From Ridgeia piscesae (Eukaryota > Annelida > Polychaeta > Sabellida > Siboglinidae), in assembly GCA_025642075.2 (NCBI GenBank), contig JAODUO010000112.1, positions 438,501 to 502,500 of the forward strand: a DNA stretch of 64,000 nt, read 5' to 3'. The translations under genes were made by a program, and so were the position numbers. The first letter of the stretch is position 1. The number at the start of each line of letters is the position of its first letter. Shown one piece after another: positions 38,701 to 50,700 of the stretch. The notes beneath the pieces were generated by a model. The model ran no database searches. It had not been told where the DNA came from and was given only the letters and a program-made list of their open reading frames with translations.

Positions 38701-41700
38701 TTTTGAATATTGGCAGGTCATACGGGGTGCTAGTAGCAGTAACAATGAAAAATTGTCTTGCCAAAATATAAAATAATGTTATGTTTCATCATAAAATGTT
38801 GGAAATACCAAATAAATCATCTGTAGCACCTTATTATGTTCCACAACCATCCTAGTTGTTATTTATTAGAGAATATTTAATGTGGAGTTATGTATTTCTG
38901 ATAATAGAATTATTGGAAACGTGGGCCAAATTGATTTTCGATTACCATGGCAACCATTATGCAATTGAGTTGTTGACTTCGTATTTTGTTTTATTTTCAC
39001 ACAATACACATGTATGGCAAGTTTGGGCAAGATTTGTTTTACTTTAAAAGGAAATGTGGTACATGTCTATTGTCAACCAGGCCCTAACCTCACAACAAAT
39101 ACAGCATAATATTATTACTTGCTTACACCCGTCGACGGAGCAACAACCAACGGCTGCAGTATCGTTTGACTTGTGGTGCCACCTGGTAACTGTTTGGCAA
39201 CTCAGTTTGTCCATAGAAACGACTAAGTAACCCTAAACTGTTACATTTGTGTTTTTAAAAACACTTCCCCAGTTGGTAGATGAGAGCTAATTTATCATGG
39301 TATCACGTATGCTTGATTCTGCAGTAACAGTTTTCAGGCACAACCAAAACTAAGAAATGTTTTTCATGACAGACAGCTATAGTTTCAAGCCCCAAGCCCC
39401 CCTGTATACCTGTCAAAACAGTCAGTCATGAATTCGACTTCGCCGACTTTGCTTTAGTCTCGATGCAATTATGCAAAACGAACTATTAATAGAAAGTGTC
39501 AATGAGTAAATCAATTGTTAATATTAAATATGAAAAAAGTTTGTTTTTATAATGACCCAGCTCATAAAATGGCCTACAGTGCAGGCTGTAATAAATAATA
39601 TTGTACTTTTTATGTTTTTGTGTAATATTTTTTGGGGAATATAAACTGATTTTATTATGTGATATGTAGAAGAGACACAACACTGACAGAAGACGTTGAC
39701 TGTATTCATTAAGGCTGATATTTAATTTATCAAAATATATAGTAATCCATGTAATAGTCTATAAATAAATGAGCTAAAATTGTATAGTGTGAAAATTGCT
39801 AGATTTTATATTAGCAAACTGAGACCACGAATAAAAGACTTCATTTACTGTCGAGTTTTCTCTTTTATTGTTGCAATCTGAAAAATTAACATTTAAAAAA
39901 ACATGCAACATAAGAGCTTCAGAAAGGCTTCATGATGTCACTCCTGTCAAAACTTCCAATATTCGGGCCAGTAACTTTTTTTGGGGGGGCCAGTAACTTT
40001 TCAAATATACTGGCCCCCCGGGTCAGTGAATACAAAAGCTTAATGTCAAGGCCTGAGTTGCAACTACAGTGGCTCTCATTTAACGTCTTCAATGTTGTTT
40101 TATGCAGCTCGTTGCACATAACATCTGAAGGTCGGGAGGATAAGTTCCCTCTGATTGGCTACGACTACCAGCTGCGTGATGTGGAGGACTTGTACATAGC
40201 CGGAGGCGCTTCCCATGGACCCGATTACAGGAAGTCTGCAGGGGGCTTCATCCATGGATTTCGCTACACAGGTGAGGGGGTGACTGACAGGGGGCACATT
40301 CAGGGGACATTGCATGGTTTGTGGTCACACACAGTGATTGACATCTGCTGTTGTTGCAGGCAAGCCGCAAAAACTGTTACCGGACTACGTCAACAGAAAG
40401 CCGTTGCCCCACTGAAAAACAGTTTGAAGAACATACCTTTTAAAGTAGCTTTCTATAATATGCTGGTGTGAATGTTATACAACACAGTGTCCTGACGGCG
40501 CACTGTGTGTTGGCAGTTTTTGGTATACCAGATCAGTGTTACGGAGTAAAAGAAATTACAAAGAGCAAAACCTTACGAGCCCTTCATAAAATGGTTCTGT
40601 TTACATGGAGCTACTAAATTACCCATCTGGAGACTGAGTGTTTGCCCCCACAGCTTCTGGAGGATGATGGGTGTTACAATTTGAAAGCTGAACATTGCAA
40701 TGTGCACTCAAATGCTCAGGCAAAATAAAAAATGCACCTGGATTTGAAAGGGATATATGAAATCTTGAGTTGAAGTGATGCAGTCGATGTTCATATCAAG
40801 TCACTGGGAACACAGTATTCAGTGATCACAGCAGCATTGAAATGGTTAATTCTATTTCATTAACAAACATTATACCTCTTGTGGAAGATGATGGGTGTTA
40901 CAATGATGGTGTTTGCCCCCACAGCTCATTACCCCTTGTGGAGGATGATGGGTGTTACAATGATGGTGTTTGCCCCCACAGCTCATTACCCCTTGTGGAT
41001 GATGATGGGTGTTACAATGATGGTGTTTGCCCCACAGCTCATTACCCCTTGTGGAGGATGATGGGTGTTACAATGATGGTGTTTGCCCCCACAGCTCATT
41101 ACCCCTTGTGGATGATGATGGGTGTTACAATGATGGTGTTTGCCCCCACAGCTCATTACCCCTTGTGGAGGATGATGGGTGTTACAATGATGGTGTTTGC
41201 CCCACAGCTCATTACCCCTTGTGGATGATGATGGGTGTTACAATGATGGTGTTTGCCCCCACAGCTCATTACCCCTTGTGGAGGATGATGGGTGTTACAA
41301 TGATGGTGTTTGCCCCACAGCTCATTACCCCTTGTGGAGGATGATGGGTGTTACAATGATGGTGTTTGCCCCACAGCTCATTACCCCTTGTGGAGGATGA
41401 TGGGTGTTACAATGATGGTGTTTGCCCCACAGCTCATTACCCCTTGTGGATGATGATGGGTGTTACAATGATGGTGTTTGCCCCACAGCTCATTACCCCT
41501 TGTGGAGGATGATGGGTGTTACAATGATGGTGTTTGCCCCCACAGCTCATTACCCCTTGTGGATGATGATGGGTGTTACAATGATGGTGTTTGCCCCCAC
41601 AGCTCATTACCCCTTGTGGAGGATGATGGGTGTTACAATGATGGTGTTTGCCCCACAGCTCATTACCCCTTGTGGATGATGATGGGTGTTACAATGATGG

Positions 41701-44700
41701 TGTTTGCCCCCACAGCTCATTACCCCTTGTGGAGGATGATGGGTGTTACAATGATGGTGTTTGCCCCCACAGCTCATTACCCTTGTGGAGGATGATGGGT
41801 GTTACAATGATGGTGTTTGCCCCCACAGCTCATTACCCCTTGTGGAGGATGATGGGTGTTACAATGATGGTGTTTGCCCCCACAGCTCATTACCCCTTGT
41901 GACGTATGATGGGTGTTACAATGATGGTGTTTGCCTTCACAGCTCATTACCCCTTGTGAAGGATGATGGGTGTTACAATGATGGTGTTTGCCCCCACAGC
42001 TCATTACCCCTTGTGAAGTTACCCTGATGGGTGTTACCCTGATGGTGTTTGCCCTCACAGCTCATTACCTCTTGTGAAGGATGATGGTTATTACAATGAT
42101 GGTGTTTGCCCCCACAGCTCATTACCCCTTGTGAAGTTACCCTGATGGGTGTTACAATGATGGTGTTTGCCCCCACAGCTCGCGCCCTCCACCGCATGTT
42201 GGAGTGGAAGTACGAGGGCGTGCCATGGCCGTCCATCTCCATCCTGTCCATAGACCTCCTGGCAACCATCATCAAGCGCATCAACGAAGGCTCCGGCTTC
42301 TACCAGATGTTTGGTATGCTGGGAGACGTGATGGCCATCCGCAGGTGAGAACAGGTGCACCCAGTCCCAGGGTACATCAGCACAGTGGACCAATATGTCA
42401 CTTTAAGCAAATGTTTCTGTGGCAGGGATGTCTGCTTGTCTGGTGTTTGTTAATGAACTAGAGTTAACCATTTCATGGCTACAGCCTTCAGATGCTGTGA
42501 TCACTGGATACTGTATTCCCAGTGACTTGATATGAAAATTGAGTGCATCACTTCAACTCAACATTACATATATCCCATTCAAATGCAGGTGCATTGTTTA
42601 TTTTGCTTGAGCATTTGAGTGAAAATTGCAATGTTCAGCTTTCAAATGTGCATTTGCATTTATTAAGAAGTCTGCTTCAAAGTTAATGAAATAATGCATA
42701 TATTGTTACTGTGTTTGAGCAGTTCTGGCGAGGAGATTGAGTATTTGGAGGAGGTTCCAGTGAACCTGCTGGACCGACTGTCTGAGATCACCGGTCACTC
42801 CTATGATGAGGTCATCGTCCTTATTCTCCAGTACGGGGCCAATTACTCTGGGCCGGACAAGGATGTCTTCCGGACTGACCGGGCTAGTGGGCAGCCTGAT
42901 ATTGCCTACAAATCCAACTTCCTCCATCCCGTGTTCTTCCACTACAGACATCTGCCCACAGGTCAGTCTAGGGTCAAGGCCATGACTTTCTTGTTGTAGG
43001 CGAAAAAGCAGCACAGTGAGTAGAACGCCACACTCAGTTTAGCTGTTATCACTTGCAGTAAACCTATCCACAAACTTATTTTACCTTTTTTATTTGTATG
43101 TATCTATTTTTGTTCTTGTGACTATTTGCCATAACATTTCACTGTATACATACACGTAATGTTATATCATTTGAAATGTTATTTATTTATTAATACATAA
43201 ATTAAAGCTCTGTGTATACATGTTTATGTTACATTAATTTTTTAATCCATTTATTACTTATAATGATTAAATATGTTATGCTTTTTAATACTATGTATAT
43301 TAATTTATTCCATTCCATATTTTATTATTTTTATTCTCTACTGGTATATATTTACCATACACAATGTAATATATAATCCAAATTATCATCCACATGCAGA
43401 TCTTTATTTTTTACAAGGACAGTGTCAGATATCCAGGACAAAATATCAAATGAAAATAAAGTAGCCTATCTGATGGGTGATTTTAATATAAATTTTGGAA
43501 CCGATAAAGAAACTAATGATTTTATACAATGTAATAGCACAAGGATTTATTCCTTACATAACAAAGCCAAAAAAGAATAATTTCTACAACAGCACCTCTT
43601 ATAGACCATTTGTATTCCAACCATACTCATGCTAACTATGATTCTGGGATCATTGTCACAGACATGACGGACCATTTTGGAATATTCCATTTAGTATAAT
43701 ATTATACCTGCTATTCACAAAATAGAATATAAACAAACAAACACACCAGCTCAACAAGTCTAACATTTTAAAATTAATAAATCTATTACCACGAGCAGAT
43801 TACACTACTGTGTTATCTGCTATTGATCCAAATGAAGCATATAACAATTTAACGCTAATATATAAATCATTATTTGAAATATCATGCCCAGTCAAAATTA
43901 CCAAAGTAAATAAAAAATTATTGAAAAAAAACCTGGATAATGTGTGGCCTACTTTTTCCGTCAATAAACAAAGACAAACTACTCTGAAGAAAGTTACATA
44001 AACCATATGTGGAGAGAGAGAGAATGCTTATAGAGCATACTGTAGAATATATAGTAAGACGACAAGAGCTGCAAAAACAAATATTATACTGAGATATTGG
44101 AAGAACGTAAACACAACATCAAAGACACATGGATCACATTGAGGCAGGTTATTTCAAAGCAAAAAGTACGTATACATTTACCTCAACCATAAATGAAGAA
44201 AACGTGTCAAACTATACCATTATTACTGAAGAACTTAACAATTTCTTTGCCAAAATAGGTAAAACAGTAAGCGAACCAGTACCTTCTCCTATAGCCTCGT
44301 TTCATTTGCATTTAAAAGATAGACCAGCTGTAAATTTCTTCATGCAACCAACTGATATAAACAAGATTACAAATGTAGCAAAAATGCACTGTAGGTTTTG
44401 ACAGTTTATCTACAAAACTTGTCCAACAGACTATAGAATAGTCATTCCGCTTGGCCATAGTAATGATATTATAAATCAATCCTTTGTTACTAGGGTTGTC
44501 CCAGAATATTTAATCGTTGCCAAAGTAATTCCACGCAGGAAACAATAATGTTTGTAATAACTACAGACCAATAAGTGTTTTACCCACACTTTCTAAAATA
44601 ATGGAAAAGAATTGTGTGTAATAGATTAGTAAATTATTTGGTGAAATATAACATTCTATATAAACATCAACATGGATTCCGCTCTAAACATTCCACTATA

Positions 44701-47700
44701 CACCGCAATATTGCGCATAACAAATGAACAAATTACTTTAGGTATTACATTGGTTGTATTCCTTGATTCATCCAAACCATCTGACACTATTGATCATGAT
44801 ATTGTGCTATATAAATTATGTCATTGTGGAATTAGAGGCATCAGTAATAAATGGTTCTCCAGTTACCACTCTAATCATAAACAGTACATAGAAAAGATGA
44901 TTGGAAATCACCACTGATAAAATTAACTCATGGACTACCACAAGAATCCATATTCGGAGCTGTGCTTTTTGTAATCTATATCAATGACACATCAAATTCT
45001 ACCTCTCTTAACTTATTATCTTTTGCTGATGATACAACAATTTATCAGTCAGATTATGATATTGATAATTTATCCACAACCGTAAACCAAGAATTAAACA
45101 AAATATACAATTGGTTGTGTGCAAAGAATCTATGTTTGAATATCCAAAAGACAACATTGTTTTTAGTTCAAAAAATAGCAACTGTGAAGTACAAAAGTAG
45201 TGTTAAAACAAATAATGAAGTTATTAACCAGATTGGCAAATACAACAAAGATGAATCTGTGAAATTCCTAGGAATATATATAGATAAACATTTAACATAG
45301 AAAGAACACATTAACATAATCAGCTCGAAAATATTTTGAGCCATTTTTGCAATAAATAAAGTGAAACATATCTTACCACTTAAATCACTAAAATCATTAT
45401 AATTACATTTTAATTCACAGTCACATCACACATGGTATACAAGCATGGGGCAAAGGAAACTCAAATAAATTAGAAATCTTACAAAAACATGCCTTAAAGA
45501 GATACTCCGGTCAGGGAGAGGTTCACACTACTCATTAACTTACATATGTATACTATATTGGTTGTGCCTAGTAATTGTGCACAAAGATCATTAATAAACA
45601 ATTAGTTATAGTTTAATGGTATCAAATATATGCTATTCAGGGCGCTGCCATCTTGCGTCTTATGCACCAGTGACGTAAGCCAAATTGTTTACGTCACTGG
45701 CACATTGTTGAAAAAGGCAAGGATTGGCAGAATCTTCGCTAATAATTGTGATAATGCCGTAAGCAATCCACGACGTACTGGATACATCAAATACCATTGG
45801 ACAGACGTAAGATGTTCGAACGTGCATGCGCCAGTGACGTAAGCGGTTTACGTCACTGGTGCATAAGTTTCAAGATGGCAGCGCCCTGAATCCAACATGG
45901 AGTGTTTCTGGTACAATTATACTATAACAAATTGTTTATTAACGATCTGTGTGCACAATTACTATACACAACCAATATATTATACATATGTAAGTAAATG
46001 CTGTGAATCTCTCACTGACTGGAGTATCCCTTTAAGAATAATTAATAAGAAAGGACATAGGAGTCAACGGACACCTTATATAAGTCTAAAAAATTATTGA
46101 AAATTGTAGATGTATTTAAACTTCATTATTTATGTTGACTTTGATCATAATTTATTACCTAAGTCATTTAGAAATTTGTAATAAAAAGGATGTTACCACA
46201 GATACAAGAATAACCAGACAATTCAACCTGTTTGTTCAAGAGAAACCCAGAACTAACTTTTCTTTGAAGTTACCTAGACATAATTTTACAAGAATGTGGA
46301 ACAAAATAGATGAACAAATAAGAAATGTTAATCACAGGTCGAAGTTTAAACAAATGTTACATGTTTTCTACTTAAATACTTACCAAGCTAAAGTGATATG
46401 TTTAAACCCTAGATGTCAAGAATGCAATTAAGTTGCTACTTACCATAAGTGTTTGATTTCTTTCTTAAAAGTAGCCCAAGTTAAGTCAAATCTTGTTTGC
46501 ATTTAACCATGGTCATCTATGCTTTCTTACATAATTATATTCATTTATATTCAAAAAGTGGTTCAATTTTCTTGGTCGTTGTCAGAGATCACCAGCAACA
46601 GTAACAAATTACTTAATTTATATATCCGTGTTTAGTAGTACAGACTTGCTGATGTCTGACAGTAAGCTTAATTTGATCTTGACAAATCTTTTGTTGTATT
46701 TTGTTATATATCTGTAGTAATGATGGTTATTTTAAATGATAATGGTGTCACTGGAAGATGGCTATTAGCTAAGTGACATCCATGCAATGCAACCCACTGA
46801 CAATTTAATATATACTTTAATTTTGTTCGTGTACAATGTTGCTTGTGAAATAAACGTTACTAGGACACACAAACTGTGTGTGCGTGTGTGCGTGCATGCG
46901 TGTGTTCATGCAACTGTCTGTGTGTGTGCTTGTGTGTATACAGAGCTCGAAATTCTGCTTGTCCATCAGCCCATGACAACTGGATTACCACCAGACAAGT
47001 GAAATTGCTACCGGGTACTTGTTGTCTGTGGGACAACTTAGATGTTTACATCTAAGTTGTTTAGGTGGCTTAGTTAGTTCTCTAAAAGATCCACCAATCA
47101 ACAGAACTAGAAACTGCTTTGGGAGCAAAATGACTGTTCAAGTTAGCCAAATGATACAATTGAGTGTCTAGGGTGAGTGTCCAGGGTGAGTGTCATGGGT
47201 GAGTGTCCTGAGTGAGTGTCCAGAGGCAGCCGACACAAGGACTGTGTTGTAAGCAGTCAGCGAGCTAAAGGACCACCCAACAGACAATGAGCCAATTTTC
47301 TGTTGTTTTCTAAGTAATTAATCAAGCAACACAAACAGAAATATTTGTTTGCATCTTTTTAATGAAAAACTTCATATAATATGACATTTGTTATAAAAAA
47401 GCGATATATCAATTTTTTTCAGAACGCGACATATCCATATCATTGTTCTACAAAATGACACAAACTGATGATACAACCCAGGCGAAACGGACCATGGTCG
47501 ACCATGAACTACCATGGTCATACGACCATGAACTACCATGGTCATACGACCATGGTCGACCATGTTTCGTTAAATGGCACACCATGGTCACTGACCGTGC
47601 TCACTGACCATGGTCACTGACTATGGTCATTGACGGTCGACCATGGTCACTGACCGTGCTCACTGACCATGGTCACTGACCATGGTCATTCATGGTCGAC

Positions 47701-50700
47701 ATGGTATTAGGTCACATGGTTCCACGGTCGACCATGGTCATTGACGGTCGACCATGGTAGTTCACGGTCGATCATGGTAGTTCACGGTCGACCATGGTCA
47801 TTGACGGTCGACCATGGTAGTTCACGGTCGACCATGGTAGTCCACGGTCGACCATGGTCATTGACGGTCGACCATGGTAGTTCACGGTCGATCCGGAGTT
47901 CAGGTCAAGAGTTCACGGTCGACCATGGTCATTGACGGTCGACCATGGTAGTTCACGGTCGACCATGGTAGTCCACGGTCGACCATGGGCATTGACGGTC
48001 GACCATGGTCATTGACAGTCGACCATGGTCATTGGTGGTTGACCATGGTCATTGGTGGTCGACTGCGGTTATTCATGGTCAACTGACAGATTGTATTTGA
48101 CGTTTTTTTAACTGAACAGAAGGTGTCAACTAATTTAAGTATGTATTATGCAATCATTCATCTCTATTCTTTCATTAATTCACACACAAACTATATAAGA
48201 TATTCTAATAAGGGTTTCCATAATATTAATTTTAATACTGTAATTAAGTGTTAATGCAAGATGTTCCACAACCATTATTAACCTGGGTATAAAACATGTC
48301 CAATGGTTCAGTAAAATACACAAAAATCATTGTTTTACCATATGGTAACAATTAAGCATTCAGTCAAGCAAGCATGAATATAGGCACATATTTGAACTGA
48401 ATACATTAAAAACAATACCGAAATTACTCTCAAATCGATCATCCTCAATATATATTTTGAGTAGACATTTACATAATGCTAACGTATATAATAAGCAAAG
48501 TTACTTATTTTGTGGACTTCAATTCCATTGCAGCACTGTCTACTGACCTAAACCCTATAAGTTGATAATTTTATATTATGTCAAACAAAAGTAACAATAC
48601 TGGCAATAATGTAGATATCATGCAGCAAAATATATGTCTAGCACATGCAAGTTTTTCTATAATTACTTACTAGTAGTAAAGTGACATTACCTACATTAAT
48701 TTTCTGGAAAGACTGCATGCTGATATGGGCATGTTGAAATAGTATTTTTTAAGTCAGGCTAACTGGGCTATATTTAGGACAAAGCTTCCCTTCCCCCTCT
48801 CTTGTACCTTTGATGTTGTCATGATTAATCACCCAGGGTAGTGGCTCTAGTGACTGTAACTAGATACAAGCAAGCTCCTACACAGCCTGTCCACTGTGGC
48901 TTGGACAAGGCTGAAATGCTAGGTCAGCAGTCAGTGTGCAGGGTAAATAAATGCACACCCAATGTCTGCCATGCAGCTAACTTAATTTATTAGGTGTTTT
49001 GTGAAAAAAGCTTCTGAGCATTACTCAAGTAATGGCTACAGGTTAGTATAATTATTGTTGCTAGTATTGTCTTCCTACAGACTCATGGTTAGTTTTTGTG
49101 TCTTTACCCAGATAGCATGGAAACGTTAATCTAACGTTCATTTAACGTTTGCAGAAACGTTGGTTTAACGTTTACATGTGAACGTTTGGTTTGCGTTATT
49201 TTGCTCGTTTATTCAACGTAGATCTACGTTTACTTTCTAACCAAACAAAAACAACCGAAAACTAACGTTTCGGGAACGTTAGAAATTTAACGGTAACCAA
49301 AATCAAACGGTTCCTAACCAAATGCAAACGTTAATGTAACGTTTCCATGCTATCTGGGTAGTAACTAGTTGCCTTTTGATCTTTGGCCTTTCCATTCAAA
49401 GCATGCATGTTGTCATAAAATTGTTCTAGCACCTTGTAATTTTGTCACAGCTTGAAAACATACTGTTCAATGTGCTCTTGAAACATTAGAAGTTCATGAT
49501 TACTCACCTACTTGTTAAGAATGTTCTACTTTGTTGACTTTGATCAGCATTTTCTTCACATGTTCCAAACTATACTGGTTATACATTTTCAAATGGAAAG
49601 AACCAGGATGTTGGGAAGCCTAATATATGCAGTGTCCTGATTGGCTGAGGTATATTATAGTCCCAAAACGTTAGGATGTTCACAAAAGCATTAGAGAAGC
49701 ACAACTGTCATGGAGGTGAAGCCACTTTAAATTTTTGCATGCAGTTTTAGATCATCACCACATAGAATGCATACTAGCTATAATACATGAAAAAAACATG
49801 GTCATGTGACTTGACCACGGTCAACCATGATCATGGTCGACCGCGATCATGGTCGACCGTGGTCGACCATGGTCAACGAAAGTCACACAAGTCTGACCAT
49901 GGTCACACGACCATCGTCACCACGGTATTTGACGGTCGACCATGAACTACCATGGTCGACCACCAAATACCGTGGTGACCATGGTCGACTATGGTCATCA
50001 TTTCGCCTGGGTCTGGTCATTGTACACACCGTCAGTTATCTTGAAATCTACAACTTTTGGGTGGTACTATACTAAATACTACCTTAAAGGAAAAGGACTT
50101 AGGGTTAACTATTAGTGCTGACATGAAGGTATCAGAGCAGTGTGGAATTGCAGCAGCGAAGGGAAACACAGGTCTAGTCGTCACACTAATACATGTGTTA
50201 GCACTGCAGTATTCAATATACAGCTCTAGTTGTCACACTAACACATTTATCGGCAGTATACGTTACAGTTGTCACACTAACATGTGTATTAGTTGTATAT
50301 AATACACCGCTTTAATTGTCACACTAACACATGTATCAGTAGTATATGATATACAACTCTGTTTATCATACTAACACGTTTATCAATAGTATGTGGTATA
50401 CAGCGCTAGTTGTCACATTAACACATGTATCAGTGGTACCATATATGACACACTGCTCTAGTTGTCACATTAACACATGTATCAGTGGTACCGTATATGA
50501 TACACAGCTCTAGTTGTCACATTAACACATGTATCAGTGGTACCGTATATGATACACAGCTCTAGTTGTCACACTAACACATGTATCAGTGGTACCGTAT
50601 ATGATACACAGCTCTAGTTGTCACACTAACACATGTATCAGCGGTATACGATATACAGCTTTAATTATCACATTAACACGAATATACTAATTTATGTTTT

